This document shows positions 13,234 through 21,472 of a stretch of 64,000 nucleotides of DNA, one piece after another; within the stretch, counting starts at the first letter, position 1, and each line of letters opens with the position of its first letter. The stretch is from Halomonas sp. 7T (lineage in GTDB: Bacteria > Pseudomonadota > Gammaproteobacteria > Pseudomonadales > Halomonadaceae). Made by a program: the position numbers and the translations under genes. Below the pieces are notes generated by a model, which made no database searches, was not told the DNA's origin, and saw nothing but the letters and a program-made list of their open reading frames with translations. Where the stretch lies: NCBI RefSeq assembly GCF_025643255.1, contig NZ_CP087112.1, positions 1 to 64,000 on the forward strand, in the 5' to 3' direction.

Positions 13234-13263
13234 AAAAAACCCAGCCATCCGGCTGGGTTTTTT
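13234..13263 (+). terminator. rrn terminator 1
   Basis: Stem aaaaaacccagcc / ggctgggtttttt with the 4-base loop atcc and a terminal T run, 10 bases after 5S. It can work in both directions because of the A run on the left. Confidence 0.92.
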
Positions 13264-13294
13264 GTTGCGTGCTCGATAAGTGCGCCATCACGTT

Positions 13295-13329
13295 CAAGCC
13301 CCGTACGCAGCCAGCGCGGGGCTTTTTGC
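13295..13329 (+). terminator. rrn terminator 2
   Basis: Second stem, aagccccg with cggggctt, followed by T-rich tttgctttttc, about 30 bases after the first. Tandem terminators fit a strongly expressed rRNA operon. Confidence 0.8.
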
Positions 13330-13374
13330 TTTTTCTGATCTATGTAAGGATATACGCGAAGCTGCCAATTTTTC

Positions 13375-13403
13375 TTGAAACAGTCGTTTTAAGAAATTAA
13401 ATA
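13375..13403 (+). promoter_or_regulatory. Candidate promoter for the small lipoprotein gene
   Basis: TTGAAA at 13375-13380 and TAAATA at 13398-13403 with a 17-base spacer, in an A/T-rich stretch about 100 bases before the start of the 62-residue lipoprotein. It is placed after the rrn terminators, so the gene is probably transcribed on its own. Confidence 0.4.
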
Positions 13404-13500
13404 ACAAGAGGTTACTAGGCTGTGGTGGCAGTAGGCGTGTCGAGCAACTAATATGAGAAGGTACCTATTATCGAAGTAATATCTCAGGAGGAGAGGCAAT

Positions 13501-13689
13501 ATGAGTACCCCGTTAATGAAGAAGCTTGCACTAGCATTGCTGATGGTTGCGATGATGGGCGGGTTGGCTGCCTGTGATAACCAAGGCCCTGCAGAAGAGG
13601 CTGGCGAAAGTATTGATGAAAGCATGGAAAGCGCTGGTGAAAGTATTGAAGAGATGGGCGAAAACATTGAAGAGGCAGCTGAAGAATAA
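13501..13689 (+). CDS. Small acidic lipoprotein of unknown function
   Basis: A 62-residue protein with a lipoprotein signal: positively charged start, hydrophobic run and lipobox LAAC with the acylated Cys near residue 25. The mature part is about 38 residues, almost entirely Glu, Ser, Gly, Ala and Ile, in a loose seven-residue pattern (GESIDES, MESAGES, IEEMGEN, IEEAAEE), which would form a short acidic amphipathic helix. The ribosome binding site aggaggagagg is strong. A second in-frame start lies at 13516. The plan resembles entericidin-type lipoproteins, but I see no decisive similarity. It has its own promoter candidate and terminator. Confidence 0.75.
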   Translation: MSTPLMKKLALALLMVAMMGGLAACDNQGPAEEAGESIDESMESAGESIEEMGENIEEAAEE

Positions 13690-13740
13690 CCTGTCTGGCC
13701 GAACGCGTACCCCCAAGTAAAATTTTGTGTGGTGTATAAG

Positions 13741-13769
13741 CAAAACAGCCGCTAAAGCGGCTGTTTTGC
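13741..13769. terminator. Bidirectional terminator between convergent genes
   Basis: Perfect stem caaaacagccgct / agcggctgttttg with the short central aa; A and T runs on both sides let it serve the lipoprotein gene on the plus strand and the Tim44-like gene on the minus strand. Confidence 0.88.
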
Positions 13770-13801
13770 GTTTAAAGCATTAATTCGTTTACATGCCTGC
13801 A

Positions 13802-14650
13802 CTATGCGCCGGGGTTTTGCTCAATCCCTTGTAAGTACCAGGGCGCCTGGTCGCGCATTAAGCGGGTTAAGTGCCAAGTCTCATTGAACTCTGTTTGCTC
13901 GCCGTTTTCCTCTAAAATGCCGTGGAAAATAACAGTGGCTTCGGCAGTGTCATCGTACTCATTGATATCACCAAGCTCAGCGAATAATTTAACGACCATT
14001 GTGCTGTTATTAGCGGGCTCTTCAGCACGCTCCTGGCGTAATAGGTTATAAAGCTCAGGCGTTACGTACTCCTGGATCTGAGTGAAGTCGTTGTTATCCC
14101 AGGCACGCTGAAGCGTCATAAAGTGCTCTTTAGCACCGCCGAGAAAACGCTCTTTATCAAACCATGCAGGGGTGCTCTGTAAGCCGCTAGCCAAGCTGCC
14201 GGGGGCAGCGGCGAAGTTGTGAGGTGCAGGCTGGGTCTCTTGATGCTCACGTTGATAGCCTGCCGCAGTGGCCGAGGCAGGGCGTCGCTGCCGCATAAAG
14301 ACGCGAAAAGCGAAAATGGCTAAGGCGGCCACGCCTACCATCACCAATAAGTCCATGATGCGCAGCTCATCGAAGGCGCCGCCAAAGAAGAGCGCCGCTA
14401 GCAGGCCACCTGCGAGTAGGCCGCCCATCATGCCCCCCATACCGCCTCTACGTGCCGCTGCTGTACCCGCTTGGTTCTGTTGTTGCTGTACCTGCTGCTG
14501 TTGAGCAGGAGTGCTCGCAGGACGATCCGCTGAACGAGACATGCTTCCTGTGTTGCCACCACCGCCCAGGCGGCGTGCTTCTGCGTGCTCAATAGCGGCG
14601 CTGAAGCCTATAACGCTGACCAGCAGCATAGCGAAAAATTGTCGTAACAT
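13802..14650 (-). CDS. Tim44-like domain protein, membrane-anchored
   Basis: 282 residues from the ATG at 14650, chosen over an upstream start at 14695 because it has gagaat before it and begins a clean signal sequence (cleavage near EHAEA). After the signal come a Ser/Gln-rich linker, a glycine-rich hydrophobic segment (GGMGGMMGGLLAGGLL), a membrane helix near residues 100-120 and a C-terminal Tim44/SNTF2-like domain (about 155-280). Bacterial relatives are often annotated as Tim44 domain or putative inner membrane proteins; their role is unknown. It stands alone, convergent with the small lipoprotein gene. Confidence 0.85.
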   Translation of the reverse strand: MLRQFFAMLLVSVIGFSAAIEHAEARRLGGGGNTGSMSRSADRPASTPAQQQQVQQQQNQAGTAAARRGGMGGMMGGLLAGGLLAALFFGGAFDELRIMDLLVMVGVAALAIFAFRVFMRQRRPASATAAGYQREHQETQPAPHNFAAAPGSLASGLQSTPAWFDKERFLGGAKEHFMTLQRAWDNNDFTQIQEYVTPELYNLLRQERAEEPANNSTMVVKLFAELGDINEYDDTAEATVIFHGILEENGEQTEFNETWHLTRLMRDQAPWYLQGIEQNPGA

Positions 14651-14795
14651 TTTGATTCTCCAATGAGCTCGGTGGAGTTGGGGGGTATGCGCCAAGAAGC
14701 GCTAGGTGGAAAATAAGGAGTGGCTAGTTTACCGTGTAACTTGGTAAGTAGGTTATGCTGCATAACATTTATAAAGACAAAAACAAGGTGAAAAA

Positions 14796-15371
14796 GTGCG
14801 CTTACATCATCAACAAAGTCTGCTGTTAATTGTCGATTTTCAAGCGGGCCTATTGCCCGTTATTGAGGGTGGCGAAGCCGCTATAGAAGAGGCTGCCTGG
14901 TTGGCAGGCGTTGCCGAGGCGCTGCAGGTGCCAGTATGGTTAACCGAGCAGTATCCAGAACGGTTAGGAAGCACGGCGCCTGCGTTATTGAGTGCGCTAG
15001 GCGAGCAGCAGGTGTGGCAAAAACGTCATTTTTGCGTAATGGAAGAGCCTGAGTTTGCCAATGCTTTACAAGCCCAGAAAGCACGGCAGATAGTGATATG
15101 TGGAACAGAAGCGCACATCTGTGTATTACAGAGTGCGCTTGGTTTGCTGGAAGCGGGCTACGAGGTGTTTTGGCTCAGTGAGGCGACGGCTAGCCGTCGT
15201 AAAGACGAAGCAAGGTTAGCCCGAGAACGCGCCTGTGCCCGCGGCGCCGTAGCGGTCACGGCTGATATGGTCGCTTATGAGTGGCTGAACCGTTGCGACA
15301 CAACCACTTTTAAAGAAGTGCACCAGCGCTTCTTAAAGCCTCGCTCACCGCGTGACGTGACATTTTTCTGA
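14796..15371 (+). CDS. Isochorismatase-family cysteine hydrolase
   Basis: 191 residues of the isochorismatase-like Rossmann fold. The catalytic triad is visible as Asp14 (LIVDFQ), Lys76 (WQKRHF) and Cys109 (GTEAHICV). The family hydrolyses amides or vinyl ethers such as nicotinamide, ureidoacrylate and isochorismate; the substrate here is unknown, and single-gene members of this subgroup are commonly called only hydrolases. The start is GTG at 14796 with aaggtg before it. It ends 2 bases from the convergent yaaA stop. Confidence 0.88.
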   Translation: MRLHHQQSLLLIVDFQAGLLPVIEGGEAAIEEAAWLAGVAEALQVPVWLTEQYPERLGSTAPALLSALGEQQVWQKRHFCVMEEPEFANALQAQKARQIVICGTEAHICVLQSALGLLEAGYEVFWLSEATASRRKDEARLARERACARGAVAVTADMVAYEWLNRCDTTTFKEVHQRFLKPRSPRDVTFF

Positions 15372-15373
15372 TA

Positions 15374-16153
15374 TTAGCGGTCAGCTTCTTTGCGTATAAA
15401 TACCAGCGTATCGCCTTCTGAGGCTGCAGCATCAAAACGATAGCCTTCGATATCAAATCCAGTTAACGCATCGGGGTCATTAATTTGCTGCTGAATAATC
15501 CAGGCGCTCATTAAGCCGCGCGCTTTTTTGGCATAGAAGCTGATGATTTTGAAAGTGCCGTTCTTCTCATCCTTAAATACCGGTGTAATGACCCGGGCAT
15601 TCAGCTTCTTCGCATCCACGGCTTTAAAGTACTCATTTGAGGCTAGGTTAACCAGCACGTTCGAGCCACTGTCTTGAATAGCGCTATTGAGCGCGGAAGT
15701 TAGCGTGGGCTTCCAGTAGGCATACAGATCTTTGCCCGCCTTGTTAGGCAGCTTGGTGCCCATTTCCAATCGATATGCCTGGATAAGATCCAGTGGACGC
15801 AGCAAGCCATACAGCCCCGACAAAATACGTAAATGCTGCTGGGCGAACTGGTTATCCGCTTCGCTAAAGGTCTTCGCTTCAAGCCCGGTATACACATCCC
15901 CCTGAAAAGCTTGAACCGCAGGTTTGGCATTTTCAAGCGAGAAGGGCGGCTGCCAGTCGGCAAAACGGGCGGCATTCAGCCCCGCCAGCTTATCGCTAAT
16001 ACCCATAAGCTCGCTCAGCTGCTGTGGCGAGTAGCCACGCAGAATATCGATCAACGGCTGGCTATGGCCGAGGAAGTCAGGTTGGGTAACGTTCTCGGTG
16101 GTGGAGGGCGTTTCAAAATCTAGCGTTTTGGCAGGGGAAATAACGCTCAGCAT
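15374..16153 (-). CDS. yaaA: Peroxide stress protein YaaA (DUF328/UPF0246)
   Basis: 259 residues, full family length, beginning [16 protein letters not shown] as in E. coli YaaA. Other signatures are [27 protein letters not shown] residues near 115-135, [12 protein letters not shown] and the end [13 protein letters not shown]. coli YaaA lowers intracellular free iron and oxidative damage during peroxide stress, and the fold binds DNA. Monocistronic and minus strand here; no OxyR-like site could be recognised by eye. Confidence 0.94.
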   Translation of the reverse strand: MLSVISPAKTLDFETPSTTENVTQPDFLGHSQPLIDILRGYSPQQLSELMGISDKLAGLNAARFADWQPPFSLENAKPAVQAFQGDVYTGLEAKTFSEADNQFAQQHLRILSGLYGLLRPLDLIQAYRLEMGTKLPNKAGKDLYAYWKPTLTSALNSAIQDSGSNVLVNLASNEYFKAVDAKKLNARVITPVFKDEKNGTFKIISFYAKKARGLMSAWIIQQQINDPDALTGFDIEGYRFDAAASEGDTLVFIRKEADR

Positions 16154-16249
16154 GGCGTGCTCCTAAGGCCGTGACAAAAAAAGAATTGTCGATGGGGCGA
16201 TTATATCAAGCCTCGGCAATGGCCGAGGCTATCGGTGCGATAGGAGCCG

Positions 16250-17281
16250 TTAAGGGCAGGGGGTGGGCATGCGACGATGGATGTCGTCGATAGCGGTTAA
16301 GACCTCCTCATCCAGCTTCAGGCTCTCACTGGCTAGGTTGCTTTCCAGCTGATCCATGGTTGTCGCGCCAATGATATTGCTGGTGAGGAAGCTTCGTGAG
16401 TTAACAAACGCTAGCGCCATTTGCGCCGGGTCGAGCCCGTGCTCTTTGGCCACATCAACGTACGCCTGGGTCGCTGCTTCAGCCTCTGGTGAGGTGTAGC
16501 GCTTAAAACGTTCGTACAGCGTCAAGCGGCCTTTGGGCGGCTGGGCACCGTTAAGGTACTTACCGGATAGCACACCAAACCCCAGCGGCGAATAGGCCAG
16601 CAGACCCACATCTTCACGGTGGGCAATCTCCGCCAAGCCCACCTCAAACGAGCGGTTCAGTAGGTTATACGGGTTTTGGATAGAAGCGACGCGAGGCAAG
16701 CCCAACTGATCAGAGAGCTGCAGCATGCGCATCACGCCCCAAGGCGTGTCATTGGAAAGGCCTACGGCGCGAATCTTACCCGCCTCTACCAGCTCTTTAA
16801 GCGCAGAGAGTGTCTCTTCAAGTGGCGTGGCATCTTCTTGCTCTGAGTGGGTATAGCCCAGCTTGCCGAAAAAGTTAGTGTTACGGTCAGGCCAGTGCAG
16901 CTGGTAAAGATCAACATAGTCAGTGTTCAGCCGTTCAAGGCTTGAATCGATGGCCTGATGAAGATGATCCCGGCTCATCTTGGGGCCACCACGAATATGA
17001 TCTAAGCCCGGTCCAGCGGCTTTGGTGGCGACGATGACATCATCGCGTGACCCGCGAGCCTTTAACCAGCTGCCAATATACGCTTCGGTTAAGCCCTGAG
17101 TGTCTGCTTTTGGCGGAACCGGGTACATTTCAGCGGTGTCGATGAAGTTGATGCCGAAAGCCACTGCTCGATCGAGCTGTTCATGGGCTTCTGCTTCACT
17201 ATTTTGTTCGCCAAACGTCATCGTGCCTAAGCAGAGTCGGCTGACCTCCATCCCAGTTCTACCCAGTGGGCGAGTTTGCAT
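16250..17281 (-). CDS. NADP(H)-dependent aldo/keto reductase, Tas-like
   Basis: 343-residue (alpha/beta)8 oxidoreductase reducing aldehydes or ketones with NADPH; natural substrate unknown. The catalytic tetrad is complete: Asp48 and Tyr53 (DTAEMYP), Lys87 (VATKAAG) and His129 (LYQLHWPD). The N-terminus MQTRPLGRTGMEVSRLCLGT and the long insert near residues 90-110 fit the Tas/YajO group. The ribosome binding site aaggagat precedes the ATG. A perfect inverted repeat lies 43-59 bases upstream of the start and may be an operator. Confidence 0.93.
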   Translation of the reverse strand: MQTRPLGRTGMEVSRLCLGTMTFGEQNSEAEAHEQLDRAVAFGINFIDTAEMYPVPPKADTQGLTEAYIGSWLKARGSRDDVIVATKAAGPGLDHIRGGPKMSRDHLHQAIDSSLERLNTDYVDLYQLHWPDRNTNFFGKLGYTHSEQEDATPLEETLSALKELVEAGKIRAVGLSNDTPWGVMRMLQLSDQLGLPRVASIQNPYNLLNRSFEVGLAEIAHREDVGLLAYSPLGFGVLSGKYLNGAQPPKGRLTLYERFKRYTSPEAEAATQAYVDVAKEHGLDPAQMALAFVNSRSFLTSNIIGATTMDQLESNLASESLKLDEEVLTAIDDIHRRMPTPCP

Positions 17282-17323
17282 ATTGATCTCCTTAATAAGG
17301 CGAAATCGCCTCAGGATAAGCGT

Positions 17324-17340
17324 TATTTCCGCTGGAAATA
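17324..17340. promoter_or_regulatory. Inverted repeat upstream of the Tas-like reductase
   Basis: tatttcc-gct-ggaaata, seven-base perfect arms with a 3-base centre, in the region between the divergent aldo/keto reductase and Sel1 genes. The size and position suit a dimeric repressor site. The regulator is unknown. Confidence 0.35.
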
Positions 17341-17531
17341 TCAGCGCGTGAGAGGCATGTTAGCGAGGCTCTCCTAAAGCAGCAAATCAATGGGGTTGAG
17401 TCATTGCGAAGGCAGGCGTATGCTTGCCAGCCCATCGACCAGCCGAGCGCTGGTTAATCGTAGGGTTAGCGGTCCAAAAGTGTCATCGATTGCTAGCCGA
17501 AAATCTCAACAGACAGGCAGGGTGGTTTGCC

Positions 17532-18026
17532 ATGCCGCAGGCATCATCATTGTTTACTCGTCTAGAATTTCGTCTTGCTGAGCAGCTGTTCCATACGCGT
17601 TGGTTACTGCCGCGTTCTCCGCGTACACAACGTTTAACAATGCAGTTATTCAAACGCTGTGCCGAGGCGGGGCATCCCGATGCGCTGTCTATTTATGGCC
17701 ATATGCTGTTTCATCGTAGTTTGTCACCTCACGACAAGGCACGTGGAGCGCGCTATGTGTTAGAAGCTGCTCAAGCGGGCGATATTAAGTCACAGTTCCA
17801 AGCCGCCCAAATTCATGAGCATGGCTGTGTGCAGTATCCGCGTCGTGAAGATTATGCGGTAACGCTGTATGCCCGTGCCGCTCAATCGGGCCACTTTCTA
17901 GCGGCTGAAAGGCTAGCTCGTGCTTATCGCCTTGGCGAGCTAGGCTTGGCAATAGATAATGATCAAGCGGCTTACTGGCAAGGTTTGGCCGATCGTCAGG
18001 CGCAGACTGAACTGGCGACGGCTTAG
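17532..18026 (+). CDS. Sel1-like repeat protein
   Basis: 164 residues from the ATG at 17532; the longer frame from 17424 adds 36 residues without family character. Three to four Sel1-type helical repeats are visible (for example CAEAGHPDALSIYGHMLF, VLEAAQAGDIKSQFQAAQI, YARAAQSGHFLAAERLARAY), a fold used for protein-protein contacts. There is no signal peptide, so it is probably cytoplasmic. The exonuclease gene begins 16 bases after its stop on the same strand, so the two are probably cotranscribed. Partner and function are not known. Confidence 0.8.
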   Translation: MPQASSLFTRLEFRLAEQLFHTRWLLPRSPRTQRLTMQLFKRCAEAGHPDALSIYGHMLFHRSLSPHDKARGARYVLEAAQAGDIKSQFQAAQIHEHGCVQYPRREDYAVTLYARAAQSGHFLAAERLARAYRLGELGLAIDNDQAAYWQGLADRQAQTELATA

Positions 18027-18042
18027 CCACAGTGATGAGTCA

Positions 18043-18564
18043 ATGAGGAAGTCCGTGTCCGAGACGCTACCAACAGTGCTGGATATTGAAGCGTCCGGAT
18101 TTGGGCGCGGCAGCTACCCCATTGAGGTGGGCATTGCTCGTGCTGACGGTAGCTGCTGCGCATTTCTTATTCAGCCATTAGATGAGTGGACGCATTGGGA
18201 TCCTAAAGCAGAATTGCTGCACGGGATTTCCCAAGAGCGTTTGCGCCAGGAAGGCTATCCAGTACAACAAGTCGCACGCTGGCTGAATGACGAGCTGCGT
18301 GAAATAGGCAAAGCTTACAGTGATAGCTGGGGATACGATAATACGTGGCTATCGCTGCTCTTCCATCATGCCGGTTTATTGCCTCGGTTTCGCTTGGAGG
18401 CGCTGCGTATTTTGCTTAGCGAAGCGCAGCAGGCGCTGTGGAGCGATACGAAAGAGACGGTCATTGCCGAGCGTGGCATCCATCGCCACAGAGCTGGGGA
18501 AGACGCCCGCTTGCTGCAATTAACCTACCAACGAACGCTACAGCTTACTGGGGATTCGCGTTAA
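18043..18564 (+). CDS. DEDDh-type 3'-5' exonuclease (DnaQ-like)
   Basis: 173 residues from the ATG at 18043. Exonuclease motif I is VLDIEASGFG (Asp14, Glu16), a motif II Asp is in DSWGYDNTWL, and motif III is HRAGEDARLLQ with the catalytic His and Asp five apart, so the active site of two-metal exonucleases of the RNase T/DNA polymerase epsilon-subunit class is complete. Whether the substrate is DNA or RNA is not evident. It is too divergent and short to be DnaQ or RNase T itself. It directly follows the Sel1 gene. Confidence 0.85.
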   Translation: MRKSVSETLPTVLDIEASGFGRGSYPIEVGIARADGSCCAFLIQPLDEWTHWDPKAELLHGISQERLRQEGYPVQQVARWLNDELREIGKAYSDSWGYDNTWLSLLFHHAGLLPRFRLEALRILLSEAQQALWSDTKETVIAERGIHRHRAGEDARLLQLTYQRTLQLTGDSR

Positions 18565-18595
18565 TCCTCAGTAACGATCTGTCAGCTTTTTCTGC

Positions 18596-19141
18596 TTACG
18601 GTATCTGCTCTTCCAGCATTTCGAGTAGCTGGCTAGGTGTCGGTGCATCTACCAGCATATTGCGCGTTGTTTGGGCCAAAAAGCCATGGCTGACCGTGCT
18701 ATCAAGAAACGTTAGCAGTGGTGCATAAAAGCTTTCGGTATCGAGCAGTCCCATGGGCTTATCGTGTAGCCCTAAATAACCCCAGGTCCAAATCTCAAAT
18801 AGCTCTTCAAAGGTGCCAATGCCACCGGGCAAGGCAATAAAAGCGTCAGCGTTGGCGGCCATGGTGGCCTTACGCTCATGCATATTGGGTACGCGAATTA
18901 GCTCAGTTAAACCAAAGTGGGCCTGCTCGCGCTCCACAAGATGATCAGGCATCACGCCGATGACTTTGCCACCTGCCGCTAACACTGCATTCGCTAATTC
19001 GCCCATTAAGCCAATACGCGCGCCGCCATACACTAAGGTGTGGCCGCGCTCGCCTAAGGCTGTGCCGAGTGCGTTGGCGGCTTGGCGAAACGCTGGGCTG
19101 TTGCCCTCTCGTGAACCGAGGTAAACACAAATGCGTGACAT
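18596..19141 (-). CDS. LOG family nucleotide 5'-monophosphate phosphoribohydrolase
   Basis: 181 residues of the Rossmann-like LOG (lonely guy) family, which cleaves the N-glycosidic bond of nucleotide monophosphates. The signature PGGIGTFEELFE and the preceding MHERKATM are intact, as is the N-terminal VYLGSREGNSPAF. It is often mislabelled lysine decarboxylase. Size and motif spacing match the short bacterial TIGR00730 members. It is the last gene of a five-gene minus-strand run with DUF501, an unknown protein, a thioesterase and a membrane protein. Confidence 0.92.
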   Translation of the reverse strand: MSRICVYLGSREGNSPAFRQAANALGTALGERGHTLVYGGARIGLMGELANAVLAAGGKVIGVMPDHLVEREQAHFGLTELIRVPNMHERKATMAANADAFIALPGGIGTFEELFEIWTWGYLGLHDKPMGLLDTESFYAPLLTFLDSTVSHGFLAQTTRNMLVDAPTPSQLLEMLEEQIP

Positions 19142-19203
19142 AGTCAGGGCGTCCTTATCGCAAAAGAGAGTAGTGAGTTAGCGGGCGAGTTGAGCTGAAC
19201 GGT

Positions 19204-19725
19204 TTAGCTTAGGCAGCGCTGAACGTCGTAGTGTTCGTCCATCCACTGGCCAATCACATTATTACCGCACAGATGGTGGGCGTACTGGGTGTGTAGGCAG
19301 CGTACCTGCTGCCAGTTGCTGATACCGCCAATGCCACGCTCTGTGAGTACATCGGTGTAGCCCCGTTGCGCAACGTCTTCGCGCTGAGCCTCACTCATCG
19401 CGCGCCAGCGGGCCTCGACATAGTCGCGATGACTCTGTTGGTAAGCGGCCAAAAAATCAGGCTCTTCTTGCAGGCGCTGCTCCAGCGACTTAATCACGCC
19501 GACGGCTTCAATACGTGAGATTTCAATTTTAAGAAGGTCGGAGCAGAGCCAGTAAAGCGTAGGGAAGGGCTTGCCATCCACGATAGGGGCCATGCGAAGA
19601 ACCAAGGGAGTGCCCTGTGTGTCTGTGGCTGCAACGGCTTCAATACCGCGAGGTGCCCGTCCGAGCTGCTGCGTAATAATGGCCAGTTGGCGCTCGTCGG
19701 GGGCTTGGTCGGTACGAATTACCAT
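19204..19725 (-). CDS. DUF501 domain protein
   Basis: 173 residues matching the DUF501 family of short soluble proteins: QLGRAPRGIEAVAATDTQG near the start, PTLYWLCSDLLKIEISRIEAVG in the middle and a conserved C-terminal part with RGIGGISNWQQVRCLHTQYAHHL-type His and Cys residues. Function unknown; the conserved C/H residues near the end (RCLH, YAHHLCG) could bind metal. It lies 12 bases after the unknown 100-residue gene and 62 before the LOG gene. Confidence 0.85.
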   Translation of the reverse strand: MVIRTDQAPDERQLAIITQQLGRAPRGIEAVAATDTQGTPLVLRMAPIVDGKPFPTLYWLCSDLLKIEISRIEAVGVIKSLEQRLQEEPDFLAAYQQSHRDYVEARWRAMSEAQREDVAQRGYTDVLTERGIGGISNWQQVRCLHTQYAHHLCGNNVIGQWMDEHYDVQRCLS

Positions 19726-19737
19726 TGCGTAGAAATC

Positions 19738-20040
19738 TCACTTTGGGTCGTCTTGAAGAAACTTATTGGAACGGCCAACGGCGCGGAAGAAGCAGCGATT
19801 GAGCTGTTCAGGAGTCGCTACATACCGCCACTTTTCCTCACTGTACTCAGCCGCACGGGCCATTAGCACGTCGTAGAGTCGATTGAAGGGAGCATCATAA
19901 TCGTAGGGGTCGGCGCCGAACAAGCGGATATGCGGGTAATCGGCGAAGCGTTCCATAAAGAAACGCTCTAAATCGGCCTCTACGGCTTGATGCTGTGCCG
20001 TATTGTCGGGGTCTAACCAAAGGTTATAACGGATCGCCAT
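19738..20040 (-). CDS. Conserved-looking protein of unknown function
   Basis: 100 residues from the ATG at 20040 with ggagcc before it; an upstream in-frame start at 20118 would overlap the thioesterase gene and is less likely. The protein is soluble, acidic and rich in aromatic residues (YNLWLDPDN, DPYDYDAPFNRLYD). I do not recognise the family. The tight spacing (43 bases after the thioesterase, 12 before DUF501) argues for a real gene of the same operon. Confidence 0.7.
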   Translation of the reverse strand: MAIRYNLWLDPDNTAQHQAVEADLERFFMERFADYPHIRLFGADPYDYDAPFNRLYDVLMARAAEYSEEKWRYVATPEQLNRCFFRAVGRSNKFLQDDPK

Positions 20041-20083
20041 AGCAGGCTCCCAGCGTACCGCGATGCGCGGTGGGAAATGAACG

Positions 20084-20491
20084 TTACGCAGGCTCTGGTG
20101 CATCGTGCAGGTGGGCAAGTAGCGCCTCGCGGAGCTCGCCCTCTATGGGCATCGCGCACTTTGCTTGATGGTCAAACTGCACCAATACGGTGTGGCCAAG
20201 GTTCGTCAGCTTTCCGTGCTGTCGTGCTTCCTGAGTCACCGTAAACGAGCTAGTGCCTAAACGTGTCAGATAGGTACGTAATTCGATATCGTGACCGTAA
20301 AACAGTTCAGCGCGGTAGTCGACTTCCATGCGCGCCATAATTAGGCGCCACTGCTTGGGGTTGAGGTTTGGGGTGAATAGCTTAAAAAGATCGTTACGCG
20401 CCCACTCAAACCACGCAGGCAAACGAGTATTGTTAATATGGCCGAGCGCGTCGGTGTCGTAAAAAGCAGGCTCAATAGTACGCGTAAACAT
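20084..20491 (-). CDS. Acyl-CoA thioesterase, 4HBT hot-dog family
   Basis: 135 residues with the 4-hydroxybenzoyl-CoA thioesterase motif YDTDALGHINN near residues 11-21, where the Asp is the catalytic candidate, followed by the aromatic-rich WFEWARNDLF helix. It hydrolyses acyl-CoA or aryl-CoA thioesters; substrate unknown. YbgC is the nearest well-known relative in plan, but the gene is not in a tol-pal context. Second gene of the leftward run starting with the membrane protein at 21357. Confidence 0.88.
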   Translation of the reverse strand: MFTRTIEPAFYDTDALGHINNTRLPAWFEWARNDLFKLFTPNLNPKQWRLIMARMEVDYRAELFYGHDIELRTYLTRLGTSSFTVTQEARQHGKLTNLGHTVLVQFDHQAKCAMPIEGELREALLAHLHDAPEPA

Positions 20492-20550
20492 TGGGTATCC
20501 TTATTGTTAATGGCTTAGGCTTGACAGAATTACCCCTAGCGAGCGCTTGG

Positions 20551-21357
20551 TCAAGTGGCGCGGCGTTTAAACCAAGCGGTTAACTGCATCCAGCCAAGTA
20601 GCCACAGGGTCGCCGTGGCGAACCCCGCCAAAGTGCCCCAAAAAAGCCCCATAGTGCTGTAGGTGTATGAAACACATAAAGTGTAGCTAAGCAGCGAACC
20701 CAGACCCATAGGGTAGTGCTTAATGACCGTTGCGACCGGAGCATGGCCGTTATTGAGGTGCAGAATTAGCAGAAACGGCAGCATCGTGACGGGAAACGCA
20801 GCTAGTGTGCCTGCCCACTCCGGCGGTAGCCAATGTGCCAGACGGGTGATGATAAAAATGATGACCGTTGCAAGCCCTGCGCGCGTGGCCAATGCCGGCC
20901 AGGAAAATGCCCGGCTAGCTGGGCTTTTAACGTCAGGCACTTTACGAAACAGCCAGCTAAATATGGCAATCGCCGCGAGGGTCACCAACGTGCCGCTGAC
21001 CCGTGTAAAGCTGAATTGGGCAAGTACACTGCTCACTGCAAACCAAGCAATAAGGCCTCCCGCTACGCCGCTTAAGATCCCCTTTAGCCCTGGCGGGCGG
21101 CCCATCACAAGGTAGCCAGCCCCCAGCGCCATAGAAGCGGTAAAGCCCGCAAGGGTATGTACCGCGCTTTGGGTCGCAAATTCGGGGGATAGCTCTAAGC
21201 CGATAAAAAACAGGGCCAGCGCGGTTCCTAAGGGATAGCCTGCTAGTAACCCGGCCATGCGCGGGCTAGCCCGCACTGCAACGGCGCCTAACCCGAGCAC
21301 CATGCCTATTGAAAGGCCCAGTTTAGCCAGCTGCCAGGTAAGTGGAACTTCTATCAT
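20551..21357 (-). CDS. Multi-spanning membrane protein of unknown function
   Basis: 268 residues with about eight predicted membrane helices. The two halves seem to be related: AGLLAGYPLGTALALFFIGLE in the first half and AGTLAAFPVTMLPFLLILHLN in the second, each a Gly-Tyr/Phe-Pro turn inside a helix pair. This internal duplication is typical of small transporters or permeases. I cannot name the family with confidence. It is the first gene of the minus-strand cluster, followed by the thioesterase after 59 bases. Confidence 0.75.
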   Translation of the reverse strand: MIEVPLTWQLAKLGLSIGMVLGLGAVAVRASPRMAGLLAGYPLGTALALFFIGLELSPEFATQSAVHTLAGFTASMALGAGYLVMGRPPGLKGILSGVAGGLIAWFAVSSVLAQFSFTRVSGTLVTLAAIAIFSWLFRKVPDVKSPASRAFSWPALATRAGLATVIIFIITRLAHWLPPEWAGTLAAFPVTMLPFLLILHLNNGHAPVATVIKHYPMGLGSLLSYTLCVSYTYSTMGLFWGTLAGFATATLWLLGWMQLTAWFKRRAT

Positions 21358-21472
21358 TGGGTGTTTTCCTTCACATTATTGTGCCGTTATTATCGCTGTG
21401 TCGTCATGGTGTAACACTATTTGACGCATTACTTCATGTTTTGCGCTGCCTGTATGCGAGGTTGCCACGATC

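Noticed and set aside
14268..14504. Cys-rich plus-strand frame opposite the Tim44-like gene
   Set aside because: The Cys run (CCCCTCCC) comes from antisense of the Gln/Ala repeat in the real gene.
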